DNA from: Novosphingobium sp. Leaf2
GTDB lineage: Bacteria > Pseudomonadota > Alphaproteobacteria > Sphingomonadales > Sphingomonadaceae
DNA: 64,000 nt
Assembly: GCF_001421325.1 (NCBI RefSeq)
Contig: NZ_LMJY01000016.1
Span: 186,307-250,306 of the forward strand
Direction: 5' to 3'
A program made the position numbers and the translations under genes. Position 1 is the stretch's first letter, and every line of letters begins with the position of its first letter. A model generated the notes under the pieces. The model made no database searches. It saw nothing but the letters and a program-made list of their open reading frames with translations, and was not told the DNA's origin. Below, piece by piece: positions 28,764-37,724 of the stretch.

Positions 28764-28834
28764 ATGAAAGGTGCCCTTTGAGGCGGCTGGCGACAGCGGG
28801 CACGGTTTCACATGGACCTGCAGGGAGAACGACG

Positions 28835-29458
28835 ATGCGCCGCAAGGCTTTGGGGGCAATGGCTGTTTGGGGCGCCGTGGCGTTGATCGCCGCGCCGGCA
28901 CTGGCGCAGGACAAACCGATCACCGACCGGGACCCGAACGCGGTAGACATCGCCAAGACGCCCATGACCGATCTGAACGTCGGACGGGACAAGGAAATCC
29001 CGGCCTTGCTGATTCGGGCGACAGACCACCCCTATTCACTCGCGAATCTGGGCAAGTGCCGCCAGCTGGCAGGCGCGATCCAGCAACTGGACGAGGTGCT
29101 TGGCCCCGATATCGACCTGCCCGCCGCCGAGCGCGAGCGGATCAGCGCCGGACGCGTGGGCAAGTGGGTCGTCGCCTCGCTGATCCCGTTTCGCGGCCTG
29201 ATCCGCGAAGTGTCCGGCGCCAACGCGCAGGACCGCAAGGTCAACGCCGCGATCCAGGCGGGCCTCACCCGTCGCGGCTTTTTGAAGGGCGTGGGCGAGG
29301 CGAAGGGGTGCCGCTATCCCGCCGCCCCGGCCCCGGCCAGCGTCGTTCAGGCGCGGCTTGAAAAGCTGGAAAAGGGGGATGCCAAAGGCGCCGGGCATAA
29401 TGGCGAACTGGCGTTCAAGTCCGAGCCTGACGTCAAGCAGACCAGCCCCCAGCCGTGA
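28835..29458 (+). CDS. Exported protein of unknown function
   Basis: 207 residues. Clear signal peptide (MRRKALGAMAVWGAVALIAAP, cleavage after ALAQ). The mature part contains SLANLGKCRQLAGAIQQLDEV and VGKWVVASLIPFRGLIREVSG, giving a possible amphipathic segment, and two Cys. I do not recognise the family, though such sequences are common in sphingomonads. The start at 28835 follows AGGGAGA; the in-frame ATG at 28778 lacks a signal. Its stop overlaps the next start (GTGA). Confidence 0.8.
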   Translation: MRRKALGAMAVWGAVALIAAPALAQDKPITDRDPNAVDIAKTPMTDLNVGRDKEIPALLIRATDHPYSLANLGKCRQLAGAIQQLDEVLGPDIDLPAAERERISAGRVGKWVVASLIPFRGLIREVSGANAQDRKVNAAIQAGLTRRGFLKGVGEAKGCRYPAAPAPASVVQARLEKLEKGDAKGAGHNGELAFKSEPDVKQTSPQP

Positions 29459-30249
29459 CCGCGTCATACGTGCGCAGCGCCGGCATCGCGCTGGCGCTGA
29501 TGGTAACCGGTTGTGGACAAGGCGACCCGGCTGCGTCGCCCACCACCGCCAAGGCGGGCATCGCGGGCGCATCGTCAAGTTCTTCGCAAGCGCCGATCCA
29601 GAGCAATGCGTCGCAAGCCCCTGTGCCGGCTGACCAGACCCTTGCCAGTGCGCCGCCGCAAGCAGACACTGCGCCTGTCCCCGCAGCCTCCGCGCCCATC
29701 GCCTGCTCGTCCGACATCGGCGAATCCGCCGCTGCGGCGCTGGTGTCGCAATGCGTGGCGGTGTCTCCCGCCACGCATCCACCATGCAACGCCGCCAATT
29801 CCTGCGCGATGATCCGCAACGAGATCGCCCGCAGTTGCGCGCTCATCGGTGACGATGCCAAAAACACCGCGCAGTGCCGCTATGAGCCAACCAGTCGGGC
29901 CGCTGCCGCCGACATGGTCCAGCGCTATTATGCCGCCATCAACGCGCATGACTACGCATCCGCCTACGAATTGTGGGGACCGAACGGTGGGGCCAGCGGC
30001 AAGACCCTGCCACAATTCTCCGCCGGTTTCGCGCAGACAGTGCGCACGAACGTGACAGTCGGTGCCGTATCGCCGGTCGAGGGTGCGGCGGGTTCGCTGT
30101 ACGTGACGGTGCCGGTCAAGATCGATGCGCAACGCACCGATGGCACCCGTCAGCGCTTCGCCGGTACCTACACGCTGCGGCAGGTCAACCGGGGCATGGG
30201 CTTGTCGCAAGGCTGGCACATCGCATCCGCCGCGCTGCGCCCGGCCTGA
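29455..30249 (+). CDS. Lipoprotein with C-terminal NTF2/SnoaL-like region
   Basis: 264 residues starting with GTG at 29455, overlapping the previous stop by 4 nt. Lipobox MVTGC at about residue 20, then a Ser/Ala/Pro/Gln-rich linker (about 25-80), a Cys-rich middle with CSSDIG, CVAVS, CNAANSC and CRYEP, and a C-terminal domain beginning ADMVQRYYAAINAHDY, which resembles NTF2-like (SnoaL or DUF4440) folds. Probably a membrane-anchored envelope protein. The function is unknown; it appears co-transcribed with the two upstream envelope genes. Confidence 0.8.
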   Translation: MTASYVRSAGIALALMVTGCGQGDPAASPTTAKAGIAGASSSSSQAPIQSNASQAPVPADQTLASAPPQADTAPVPAASAPIACSSDIGESAAAALVSQCVAVSPATHPPCNAANSCAMIRNEIARSCALIGDDAKNTAQCRYEPTSRAAAADMVQRYYAAINAHDYASAYELWGPNGGASGKTLPQFSAGFAQTVRTNVTVGAVSPVEGAAGSLYVTVPVKIDAQRTDGTRQRFAGTYTLRQVNRGMGLSQGWHIASAALRPA

Positions 30250-30256
30250 CGCGAGG

Positions 30257-31918
30257 TCAGCTACCAGCAGCCTCGCGCCGGGCGTCGGCGATTTCACTGT
30301 CGAGTTCGGCCAGCGTCTGCGCCTTGATATGCGCATCCAGGGCCGTGTTGGCGGCAATGGAATTCCGGGCGGCGCCCAGCGCATCCAGCGCGGCATGTTT
30401 GGCCGCTTCGGGCTCCCCGGTGCAAATCACCCGCGTGTTCGCATTTCTGGGCGGTGGCGATCTGTCCGCCGGGCAGCGCGAATCCAGCACCATCGTTCGC
30501 GCCGTCACCGATCCGCCTTCGCGTTGGACGATGCGGATCGTGCGCAGCGTACCGTCGGCAGACGTAGTGTCCTGCACTTGCGGCGTGCGCGCCTGTGCCC
30601 GCGCTGCCATTCTGGCGCCATACGCGGCCCGTTCCGCGCTGGCACGCAATGCAGCGGCAGTTGGCGCAACAGGCGGCACAGGCGGCATCGGTGGAACGGT
30701 CGTGAGCGGGGCGAGTGGCGGCATGGGCGGAAGCGGGGCGACAGGCGCTGCGGAATAACTGCTGTCCATCGGCGGGGCGCGCCCGTCTGACTCAACAGGA
30801 TCGCTGGCATCGGATACGTCCGGCACGTCGGCCATCGGTGCCTCGTCCTGCGGCACCGCCCGATACGCACGCGGCGCTGGCACCGCCGGGGCGGTAGGGC
30901 GAACCTGCACGCCGCCGGCATCATCCATCGCGGCATAGCTGATCGTGGCGGTGGCCGGCACGGCGACGATGGCCAGTGCGAACAGGCTGCGCCCCAGCAC
31001 GCGCCGTGCGGGCGTGATATCATGCGCGGACAGCGCCTTCAGGCGTTGCACGATCGGTTTTGCGCCGGACAGCGGTCCGGCCATGGGTGCCGCCAGGCCC
31101 AGCCGGGTGCCGCCGGCCATCGATGCGATCAACTGGCCGTAGCTGGCGCGCTCGGCGCGGGTGCGTCCCGCCATCACGCGCGCATCGCAGAACGATTCCT
31201 GATCCGCGCGCACCGCCCGCCATGCCGCCCAGCCCAAGGGATTGAACCAGTGCAGCGCAAACAGCGGCTGCATCACGATCAGCGCCAGCAGATCGCTGCC
31301 ATTGTGATGCTCCATCTCGTGGGTGATGACGAAGTCCGAGGTTTCACTGTCCGCCTCGGCCAGGAAATTCCACGGCAAGGCGATCACCTTGTCGAACACC
31401 CCGAAGGCCAGCGGTGCGGTGATCGCGCGCGTTTCCACGATGCGCACGGCGCCGGACCGCGCTACCAGCCGCGCATCGGCCAGCAGATCCCGGCGCATCC
31501 AGCGATAGGTGACGAAGCGCCAGGCCAGAAAAAGCAGCGCGCCGGTTAGCCATACGGTCAGCGCCACGCTCATCCAGGGAACCTGCGACAGCAGGCCGGG
31601 CGCATCCGTAACGGGTGGGGCAGCGTGCGCCAGCGGGACCGCCGATGGCAGCGCAGCACCGCCAGTAACCGTGTGCATGGTTTCGACGGAGGGCACATCG
31701 GCGGCCGACGCGGTCAGCGACTGCACCCCGACGGTCAGGTGCGGCAAGAGCCCGCGCGGTAGCGCGAGCGGTGGCAGCACCAGCCGGATCATCGGCAGCG
31801 CCCATAAGGCATACGCCGCGCCCGCGCCGAACCAGCGCGAAACCGGGCGGCGCACCGCCAGCACCAGCGCCATCAGCGCGCCGGTGTACACCAGCGTATC
31901 GGTCAGCCATTCGATCAT
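30257..31918 (-). CDS. M56-family (BlaR1-like) membrane metallopeptidase
   Basis: 553 residues. Several N-terminal transmembrane helices (about 8-20, 34-50, 105-125), the zinc motif HEMEHH (HExxH) in FVITHEMEHHNG, a fourth helix at about 300-320 and a long Pro/Ala-rich periplasmic tail. BlaR1 sensors carry a beta-lactam-binding domain at the C-terminus; none is visible here (no SxxK-type transpeptidase motifs), so this is a peptidase without the usual sensor. It should cleave the BlaI-type repressor encoded just upstream. The start overlaps the blaI stop by 4 nt (ATGA). Confidence 0.9.
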   Translation of the reverse strand: MIEWLTDTLVYTGALMALVLAVRRPVSRWFGAGAAYALWALPMIRLVLPPLALPRGLLPHLTVGVQSLTASAADVPSVETMHTVTGGAALPSAVPLAHAAPPVTDAPGLLSQVPWMSVALTVWLTGALLFLAWRFVTYRWMRRDLLADARLVARSGAVRIVETRAITAPLAFGVFDKVIALPWNFLAEADSETSDFVITHEMEHHNGSDLLALIVMQPLFALHWFNPLGWAAWRAVRADQESFCDARVMAGRTRAERASYGQLIASMAGGTRLGLAAPMAGPLSGAKPIVQRLKALSAHDITPARRVLGRSLFALAIVAVPATATISYAAMDDAGGVQVRPTAPAVPAPRAYRAVPQDEAPMADVPDVSDASDPVESDGRAPPMDSSYSAAPVAPLPPMPPLAPLTTVPPMPPVPPVAPTAAALRASAERAAYGARMAARAQARTPQVQDTTSADGTLRTIRIVQREGGSVTARTMVLDSRCPADRSPPPRNANTRVICTGEPEAAKHAALDALGAARNSIAANTALDAHIKAQTLAELDSEIADARREAAGS

Positions 31919-32301
31919 GACTTCAGCTCCTTGAGCAGGGCTTCGATCTCGGCGATGTCGTCGTCGGAGAGTTTTTCGGCCTGCGCCAGATGGGCGAACA
32001 GCGGCGCGGCCCGGCCGCCGAACAGCCGGTCGACGAGCCGGCGGCTTTCACCGCCGACATACGTGTCGCGCTCGATGCGCGGGGAATAGAGAAACCGCTT
32101 GCCGTCCGGCTCGGTGGTGACGGCCTGCTTGGTGACAAGGCGCGAGAGCAGCGTCTTGACGGTCGCCAGCGTCCATCCGCGCGGGCCACACACTTCCTCG
32201 CACACTTCCTGTGCGGTCAACGGGCTGCGATGCCACAAGGCTTCCATAACGGCCTGTTCCGCCTCGGAAATCCGCTCGGTCTGTTCGGGCAGTTTCGGCA
32301 C
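31915..32301 (-). CDS. BlaI/MecI/CopY-family transcriptional repressor
   Basis: 128 residues: winged helix-turn-helix with ISEAEQAVMEALWHRSPLTA and TLATVKTLLSRLVTKQ (recognition helix), then an acidic dimerisation helix region. It starts with GTG at 32301 after a GAGGA site. BlaI repressors bind palindromes of type TACA/TGTA and are cut by an M56 peptidase, here the adjacent gene, when the signal arrives. A perfect palindrome immediately upstream (32314-32345) is the likely operator for self-control. Confidence 0.92.
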   Translation of the reverse strand: MPKLPEQTERISEAEQAVMEALWHRSPLTAQEVCEEVCGPRGWTLATVKTLLSRLVTKQAVTTEPDGKRFLYSPRIERDTYVGGESRRLVDRLFGGRAAPLFAHLAQAEKLSDDDIAEIEALLKELKS

Positions 32302-32313
32302 TAAAGAGTCCTC

Positions 32314-32345
32314 GTTTACAGACGTAACCGATTACGTCTGTAAAC
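32314..32345. promoter_or_regulatory. Palindromic operator upstream of blaI-like gene
   Basis: GTTTACAGACGTAA (32314-32327) and TTACGTCTGTAAAC (32332-32345) form a perfect 14-bp inverted repeat with a 4-nt spacer, 12 bp from the repressor start. Each arm is itself a dyad (TTAC-N4-GTAA), so there are two tandem half-operators. The TTAC/GTAA core suits BlaI/MecI family recognition. Confidence 0.75.
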
Positions 32346-32399
32346 ATGAACGCTCGATGAATGAAACGGGCGCTGTACGGCAGCGGAAGGCCCTGCAGG

Positions 32400-32987
32400 T
32401 CAGGCTTTCTTGAGCGCCATGCCGAGCTGGATCAGAAATACCGCGCGCACGGTCAGGCTGATGGCGACAATTAGCGCCAGAAACGCCAGCGCGGTTGCCG
32501 GCATCGCGAACAGCAGCACCAGGCCCAGCACCACGTCAAGAGCGCCCAGCAGCAGACGCCAGCCGCGATCGTGCCGGGCCTTGAGCGCAAACGCGATCTG
32601 GAATCCGCCCGACACCAGCAGCCACGCGCCCATCGCCCACACCAGCGACAGCGCACCGGCCACCGGATTAACGATAGCGAAGATGCCGGCAACCACTGCC
32701 AGCACACCCAGCAGGATCTCCACCCACCGCGCGCGTGTCGACAGCGACGTCCATCCTGCCGCGATCGCCGCCACGCCGTACACCAGCAACACGACGCCTA
32801 GCAGCAGGCCGGTGGCAACGCCCGCGACCAGCGGGTTCACCAGCACCACCAGCGCCACCACCAGCAGCAGGATGCCGTAGCCCAGCACCCAGCCCCAGCT
32901 GTTGCCGGGCGCGCGGGTCATCTGGCGGACCAGCGGGTCAGCCTCCACCTGCGGTTCGAGCAGCGGGTCGATGGTAGAGCGTTCCAT
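32400..32987 (-). CDS. HdeD-family (DUF308) membrane protein
   Basis: 195 residues with six hydrophobic helices from about residue 35 (GYGILLLVVALVVLVNP) to the end. HdeD-type proteins are linked to acid resistance in enterics; the role here is inferred. The start at 32987 (MERSTIDPLLEP) gives a typical cytosolic N-terminus. It lies 55 bp from the palindrome of the blaI-like gene, upstream on the same strand, so the order is hdeD, then operator, then repressor and peptidase. Whether the operator also affects hdeD is unknown. Confidence 0.85.
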   Translation of the reverse strand: MERSTIDPLLEPQVEADPLVRQMTRAPGNSWGWVLGYGILLLVVALVVLVNPLVAGVATGLLLGVVLLVYGVAAIAAGWTSLSTRARWVEILLGVLAVVAGIFAIVNPVAGALSLVWAMGAWLLVSGGFQIAFALKARHDRGWRLLLGALDVVLGLVLLFAMPATALAFLALIVAISLTVRAVFLIQLGMALKKA

Positions 32988-33060
32988 GCAAGGCGTCCTG
33001 TGCGGCAGCGGTCGGTTTCATCGGAACAATGCACAAGGCCCGCGCCGGTTGCGCGCACGA

Positions 33061-33097
33061 AAAAGGGCGGCGCGCCTTGCCGGCCCGCCGCCCTTTT
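33061..33097 (-). terminator. Terminator of the sdhCDA operon
   Basis: AAAAGGGCGGCG (33061-33072) pairs with CGCCGCCCTTTT (33086-33097). Read on the minus strand it ends in five T and follows the sdhA stop by 24 nt. The symmetry makes it potentially bidirectional. Confidence 0.8.
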
Positions 33098-33121
33098 CGA
33101 AGTGTCCGTCGATGCGGGCGA

Positions 33122-34930
33122 TCAGTACACGCGGGCTTTGGGCTTGATGTACTCAACGTCGTCGGTAAGCGTGAATTCGTGCACCGGACGGTAGCCGATC
33201 TTCACGTCGCCGCCCTTGCCGCCCCAGCCGTTGAACCAGGTTGCGGTGTGCTTCATCCACTCGGCATCGTTGCGGTTGGGGAAATCCTCGTGCGCATGGG
33301 CGCCGCGGCTTTCCTGGCGGTTCTGCGCGCCGTGCAGCGTCACCGTGGCCTGTGCGATCAGGTTGTCCAGTTCCATGGTTTCCACCAGGTCGGAGTTCCA
33401 GATCAGGCCGCGATCGGTGACCTTGATATCGTTCATCTTCTGATACGTGGCGGCCAGCTTTTCCTTGCCTTCGACCATCAGTTCGTCGGTCCGGAACACT
33501 GCGGCGTGCAGCGACATCGTGCGCTGCATCTCGGTGCGGATTTCCGCCGTGGTCGAACTGCCGTTGGCGTTGCGGAAGTGATCCAGACGGGTGAGGGCCA
33601 GATCCGCCGAATCCTTGGGAAGTTCCGGCTGGGTGCCGTTGGGCGTCAGGTTTTCCTTGAGATACAGGCCGGTCGCACGACCGAACACCACAAGGTCGAT
33701 CAGCGAGTTGGAGCCCAGACGGTTGGCGCCGTGGACCGAAACGCACGCCGCCTCGCCCACCGCGAACAAGCCCGGCACCACGGTTTCGGGATCGCCATCG
33801 GGGCCGATGGTCATCACGCGGCCATTATAGTCGCACGGGATGCCGCCCATGTTGTAATGCACGGTGGGCACCACGGGCAGCGGCTGGCGGGTCAGGTCGA
33901 CGCCAGCAAAGATCTTGCCGCTTTCGGTGATGCCCGGCAGACGTTCGCCCAGCACCTTGGGATCGATGTGATCGAGGTGCAGGTAGATATGGTCCTTGTG
34001 CGGACCCACACCCCGGCCCTCGCGGATTTCCAGCGCCATCGAGCGCGACACGACATCGCGGCTGGCCAGGTCCTTGGCGGACGGCGCATACCGCTCCATG
34101 AAGCGTTCACCTTCGGAATTCGTGAGGTAACCGCCCTCGCCGCGCGCGCCTTCGGTGATGAGCACGCCCGCGCCGTAGATGCCGGTAGGGTGGAACTGCA
34201 CGAATTCCATGTCCTGCAGCGGCAGGCCGGCGCGAAGCACCATGCCGCCACCATCGCCGGTGCAGGTATGGGCCGACGTGGCGGTGTAGTAGCAGCGCCC
34301 GTAGCCGCCCGTCGCCAGCACCACGGCCTGCGAGCGGAAGCGGTGGATCGTGCCGTCATCCATGCACAGCGCGATCACGCCCACGCACTTGCCGCCTTCC
34401 ATGATGAGGTCGATGGCGAAGTATTCGATGAAGAAGTCCGCCGCATACTTCAGGCTCTGCTGGTACAGAGCGTGGAGCATCGCGTGGCCGGTACGGTCAG
34501 CGGCGGCGCAGGTACGCTGCACCGGCGGGCCTTCGCCCATGTTCTGCATGTGGCCGCCGAACGGGCGCTGGTAGATCGTGCCGTCCGGGTTGCGGCTGAA
34601 CGGCACGCCGGCGTGTTCTAGTTCGTACACGGCCTGCGGCGCTTCGCGCACCATGTATTCGATGGCGTCCTGATCGCCCAGCCAGTCAGACCCCTTGACG
34701 GTGTCGTACATGTGCCAGGTCCAGTGATCGGGCGTGTTGTTCTTGAGGCTGGCCGCGATACCGCCCTGCGCTGCCACGGTGTGTGAGCGGGTGGGGAACA
34801 CCTTGGTGATGCACGCTGTGCGCAGGCCCGCTTCGGCCGCGCCCATCGTGGCGCGCAGGCCCGAGCCGCCCGCGCCGACGACGATGGTGTCATACGTATG
34901 GTCGATGATCTTGTAGGAAGGGGCGGACAT
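33122..34930 (-). CDS. sdhA: Succinate dehydrogenase flavoprotein subunit
   Basis: 602 residues. Oxidises succinate to fumarate in complex II. FAD-binding [11 protein letters not shown], the covalent FAD His in [23 protein letters not shown], and the catalytic Arg region GARGEGG. The start overlaps the sdhD stop by 1 nt (TGATG), so translational coupling is expected. A terminator follows at once and sdhB is not here. Confidence 0.97.
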   Translation of the reverse strand: MSAPSYKIIDHTYDTIVVGAGGSGLRATMGAAEAGLRTACITKVFPTRSHTVAAQGGIAASLKNNTPDHWTWHMYDTVKGSDWLGDQDAIEYMVREAPQAVYELEHAGVPFSRNPDGTIYQRPFGGHMQNMGEGPPVQRTCAAADRTGHAMLHALYQQSLKYAADFFIEYFAIDLIMEGGKCVGVIALCMDDGTIHRFRSQAVVLATGGYGRCYYTATSAHTCTGDGGGMVLRAGLPLQDMEFVQFHPTGIYGAGVLITEGARGEGGYLTNSEGERFMERYAPSAKDLASRDVVSRSMALEIREGRGVGPHKDHIYLHLDHIDPKVLGERLPGITESGKIFAGVDLTRQPLPVVPTVHYNMGGIPCDYNGRVMTIGPDGDPETVVPGLFAVGEAACVSVHGANRLGSNSLIDLVVFGRATGLYLKENLTPNGTQPELPKDSADLALTRLDHFRNANGSSTTAEIRTEMQRTMSLHAAVFRTDELMVEGKEKLAATYQKMNDIKVTDRGLIWNSDLVETMELDNLIAQATVTLHGAQNRQESRGAHAHEDFPNRNDAEWMKHTATWFNGWGGKGGDVKIGYRPVHEFTLTDDVEYIKPKARVY

Positions 34931-35313
34931 CAGGCGTGGGCTCCGAGCGCGAGGCGAACGATGCAGAACACGCCGAACACGGCGCCGCCGATGGCGGCCA
35001 GGTTCAGCGCAATCATCAGGACGAGCTTGTTGGCATCATGGACGTAATCCTCGATCAGCACCTGCAGGCCGAGGCGCGCGTGCCAGAACGTGGAGACGAC
35101 CAGCAGCAGCATCATGACCGCCGGCACCGGCCGGGCGATCCATTCCACCACGGTGGCGTAGGACAAGTCCGGTAGCAGCAGCAGCGATACAACCAGGAAC
35201 AGCACCGTCAGCAGGTTGCTGATGGCGGTGAAGCGATGCACCAACCAGTGATGCACGCCGCCCTTGGCCGAGCCGAGGCCGCGCACGCGGCCGATGGAGG
35301 TTCCGTTACCCAT
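34930..35313 (-). CDS. sdhD: Succinate dehydrogenase membrane anchor subunit
   Basis: 127 residues with three transmembrane helices (about 30-50, 60-82, 95-120). The haem-ligand His lies in [17 protein letters not shown], typical for SdhD. N-terminal residues include [17 protein letters not shown]. It anchors the flavoprotein and iron-sulfur subunits and helps bind ubiquinone. Located between sdhC (12-bp gap) and sdhA (1-nt overlap). Confidence 0.93.
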   Translation of the reverse strand: MGNGTSIGRVRGLGSAKGGVHHWLVHRFTAISNLLTVLFLVVSLLLLPDLSYATVVEWIARPVPAVMMLLLVVSTFWHARLGLQVLIEDYVHDANKLVLMIALNLAAIGGAVFGVFCIVRLALGAHA

Positions 35314-35325
35314 GATTCACAACCC

Positions 35326-35721
35326 TCAGCGAAGCAGCACGATCGCCCAGAAGGCGACGGTGAGCAGCACGCCCACGATGGGGCAGATCAGCGCCCAGGT
35401 CTTGTTGACCGACAATTCATAGCCGGCGCCGGTATCCAGCACCAGATGGCGCAGGCCGCTGCTCATGTGCGAGAAGAACGCCCACGTGATGCCCACCAGC
35501 ACGAGATAGCCGATCGGCGAGGTCATCACGCTTACGAAGGTCGCGTAGGACGCGGGCCCTCCGGCAAGCGCGCCCAGCCACCACAGCAGCACGCCCAGCG
35601 CGGCAAAGGCCATGCCATCGCCGGTGACGCGGTGCAGGATCGACACGAACATGTGCGGGCCCCACTTCCAGATCTGGAGGTGCGGCGAAAGCGGACGGTT
35701 CTTGGTCCCGGCATTGGCCAT
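35326..35721 (-). CDS. sdhC: Succinate dehydrogenase cytochrome b556 subunit
   Basis: 131 residues, three helices. The motif RPLSPHLQIWKWGPHM and SILHRVTGDGMA is the SdhC signature, and SHMSSGLRHLVLD carries the haem-ligand His. The start at 35721 (MANAGTKNR) fits the family; the much longer open frame upstream contains non-homologous sequence. First gene of the operon sdhC-sdhD-sdhA. Confidence 0.95.
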   Translation of the reverse strand: MANAGTKNRPLSPHLQIWKWGPHMFVSILHRVTGDGMAFAALGVLLWWLGALAGGPASYATFVSVMTSPIGYLVLVGITWAFFSHMSSGLRHLVLDTGAGYELSVNKTWALICPIVGVLLTVAFWAIVLLR

Positions 35722-35778
35722 GGCGCTTGCGAATCCCCTTGCCTGCGGCGGCGCGACAACGCCGCCCTGTTGCATGCC

Positions 35779-35805
35779 CCTTAGACAAATCGAAGCGCGG
35801 TGCAA
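35779..35805 (-). promoter_or_regulatory. Putative sdh operon promoter
   Basis: On the minus strand TTGCAC (35805-35800) and CTAAGG (35784-35779) with a 15-nt spacer, about 58 bp upstream of the sdhC start. Same pattern as the tRNA and icd promoters. Confidence 0.4.
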
Positions 35806-35886
35806 GCATCGGCGGCGCAAAACTACGCCTATCCAATGTGCTGGAGAGGGTAGCGGCAATGCCTGCAAGATCATAAAGCAGGGGAT

Positions 35887-36807
35887 ATGAAACCTAGTTT
35901 GAAAGCTGCGGCGTTGTCTTTTGCGCTGGCCCTGCTGCCTGCTGCCGCCCATGCCGCGCGCCCTGCCGCCGATCAATTCACCCCCGCCGCTCTGGCCAAG
36001 GCCTGCGCGGGCAAGGATGGGTGGACCGACCCCGCGCCGCCCGCCCGCGTTTACGGCAATACCTGGTATGTGGGCACGTGCGGCATCACCGTGATCCTCA
36101 TCACCAGCCAGAACGAGGGACGCGGTTCGCACATTCTCATCGACGGCGGCCCGGCTGCGGCGGCGCCGCTGGTGCTGGCCAACATCCGGCGCGCCGGGTT
36201 CAACCCGCGCGACGTGCACTGGATCGTCGCCACTCACGAACATGACGACCATGCCGGCGCCCTGGCCACGATCCAGCGCGCGACCGGCGCGCTACTGGCC
36301 GCGCTGCCCGCCCAGAAGACCGCGCTGGAAGCGGGCCATGCCTCCGCCCAAGACCCCCAGGCAGCGGGCCTGAAGCCGATCAGCCCGCTCAAGGTGACGC
36401 GGACGCTGGCCGATGGCGGCAAAGTCGTGGCCGGCACCGTGATCGTCACCGCTCATGCCACGCCTGTCCACGCGCTCGGGTCCACCAGCTGGACCTGGCA
36501 ATCATGCGTAGCGCCCGGCCAATGCCGCACCATCGCCTATGCCGACAGCGCCTCGACCATCTCGGAAGGCGACTACCGCTTCAGCGACCACGCCGACCGC
36601 ATCCGCGCCATCCGCGGCGCGTTGCCCAAGATCGCCAAATTACCGTGCGATATCCTGATCACGCCCCACCCCTCGCAAAGCGACCTGATGGAACGCTTTG
36701 CCGGTGATAAGCCGCTCGTCGATCCCGGCGCCTGCCGCGCCTATGCCGATGCTGCGCGCGTCCGGCTGGAGGCGCGGCTCGCCAAGGAAGAGCAGAAGCC
36801 GCGATGA
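35887..36807 (+). CDS. Subclass B3 metallo-beta-lactamase-type hydrolase
   Basis: 306 residues with a signal peptide (MKPSLKAAALSFALALLPAAA). All zinc ligands of subclass B3 are in place: THEHDDHAG (HxHxDH), the His in TPVHALGSTSWTW and the late His in ITPHPSQSD. YADSASTISEGDYRFS and GNTWYVGTCGITVILI are also B3-like. Known B3 enzymes such as MIM-1 come from Novosphingobium. It should hydrolyse penicillins, cephalosporins and carbapenems in the periplasm, but chromosomal members may have other substrates; activity is inferred. The Pro-Val and Ala-Leu residues around the third His differ from the usual TPGHTPGS. The stop overlaps prmA by 4 nt. Confidence 0.87.
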   Translation: MKPSLKAAALSFALALLPAAAHAARPAADQFTPAALAKACAGKDGWTDPAPPARVYGNTWYVGTCGITVILITSQNEGRGSHILIDGGPAAAAPLVLANIRRAGFNPRDVHWIVATHEHDDHAGALATIQRATGALLAALPAQKTALEAGHASAQDPQAAGLKPISPLKVTRTLADGGKVVAGTVIVTAHATPVHALGSTSWTWQSCVAPGQCRTIAYADSASTISEGDYRFSDHADRIRAIRGALPKIAKLPCDILITPHPSQSDLMERFAGDKPLVDPGACRAYADAARVRLEARLAKEEQKPR

Positions 36808-37724
36808 GCTGGAAAGTCACCGCCTTTGCCCCGCGCCCCATGATCGAGGGCGCGCTGGTCGCTCACGAAGACGCGTGGGACTGGGATCATGATATCGTCC
36901 TCTCAGGCCGCGAAGTAGCGGAAGACCAGCCGGACGACTGGCAGCTGGAAGCCTGGCTTGATCGCAAACCCACCCGGGCTGACAAGGCCGCGATTGCGCG
37001 CCTGTTCGCCGGTAGCACTGCGCCTGCTCCCAAGCTGAGTGTCGAGCAGCTGCCCGACACCGACTGGCTGGTGGCCAGCCAGGACGGCCTGGAGCCGATC
37101 CGCGCCGGGGTGTTCCACGTCCATACGCCCGATCATCCCGCCAGCAATGAGCCGGGGCTGTTCGATTTCACGATCCCCGCCAGCCAGGCGTTCGGCACCG
37201 GCCACCACGCCACCACAGCGGGGTGCCTGGCGATGCTGACGCACATGAAGGCGCACGGCGTGATCGTGCGCAACTGCGCCGATATCGGCACCGGCACCGG
37301 CCTGCTCGCCTTTGCCGCGCTCAAATTGTGGCCGCATACGCTGGCCATCGCCAGCGATATCGATGGGGTGTGCGTAGGCGTGGTGGAAGACAACGCAGCC
37401 GCCAACGGCATCGCCCTGGGAGCCGGTCGGGGCCAGCTGACGATGACGGTGGCGGCGGGAATGGACAACCCGCTGATCGCGGCGCGCGGGCCTTATGATC
37501 TGGTACTGGCGAATATCCTGGCCGGCCCACTGGTGTCGCTCGCCCCCGATTTTGGCAAGGCGCTGGTGCCCGGCGGCCATCTGCTGCTGGCCGGTCTGCT
37601 GGAAACGCAGGAAGCGGCGGTGCGCGCCGCGTGCGCGCGGGCCGGGCTGCGCTTGGCCGCACGCATGGTGAGTGGAGACTGGTCGATCCTGTGGCTACGC
37701 AAGCGCCGCCGTTGGCAGGACTAG
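36804..37724 (+). CDS. prmA: Ribosomal protein L11 methyltransferase-type protein
   Basis: 306 residues. N-terminal substrate-recruiting domain (about 1-110) and a Rossmann methyltransferase domain: FGTGHHATTAGCLAML, SAM loop IGTGTGLLAFAA, and NIL motif LVLANILAGPL. PrmA trimethylates ribosomal protein L11 using SAM. The start ATG overlaps the upstream beta-lactamase gene stop (ATGA), and the 3' end overlaps the convergent PilZ gene by 4 nt. Confidence 0.93.
   Translation: MSWKVTAFAPRPMIEGALVAHEDAWDWDHDIVLSGREVAEDQPDDWQLEAWLDRKPTRADKAAIARLFAGSTAPAPKLSVEQLPDTDWLVASQDGLEPIRAGVFHVHTPDHPASNEPGLFDFTIPASQAFGTGHHATTAGCLAMLTHMKAHGVIVRNCADIGTGTGLLAFAALKLWPHTLAIASDIDGVCVGVVEDNAAANGIALGAGRGQLTMTVAAGMDNPLIAARGPYDLVLANILAGPLVSLAPDFGKALVPGGHLLLAGLLETQEAAVRAACARAGLRLAARMVSGDWSILWLRKRRRWQD

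Noticed and set aside
32314..36807. Direct control of the B3 beta-lactamase by the BlaI-type repressor
   Set aside because: The palindrome occurs only beside the repressor; no TTAC-N4-GTAA dyad was found upstream of the beta-lactamase gene, and sdhCDA lies between.
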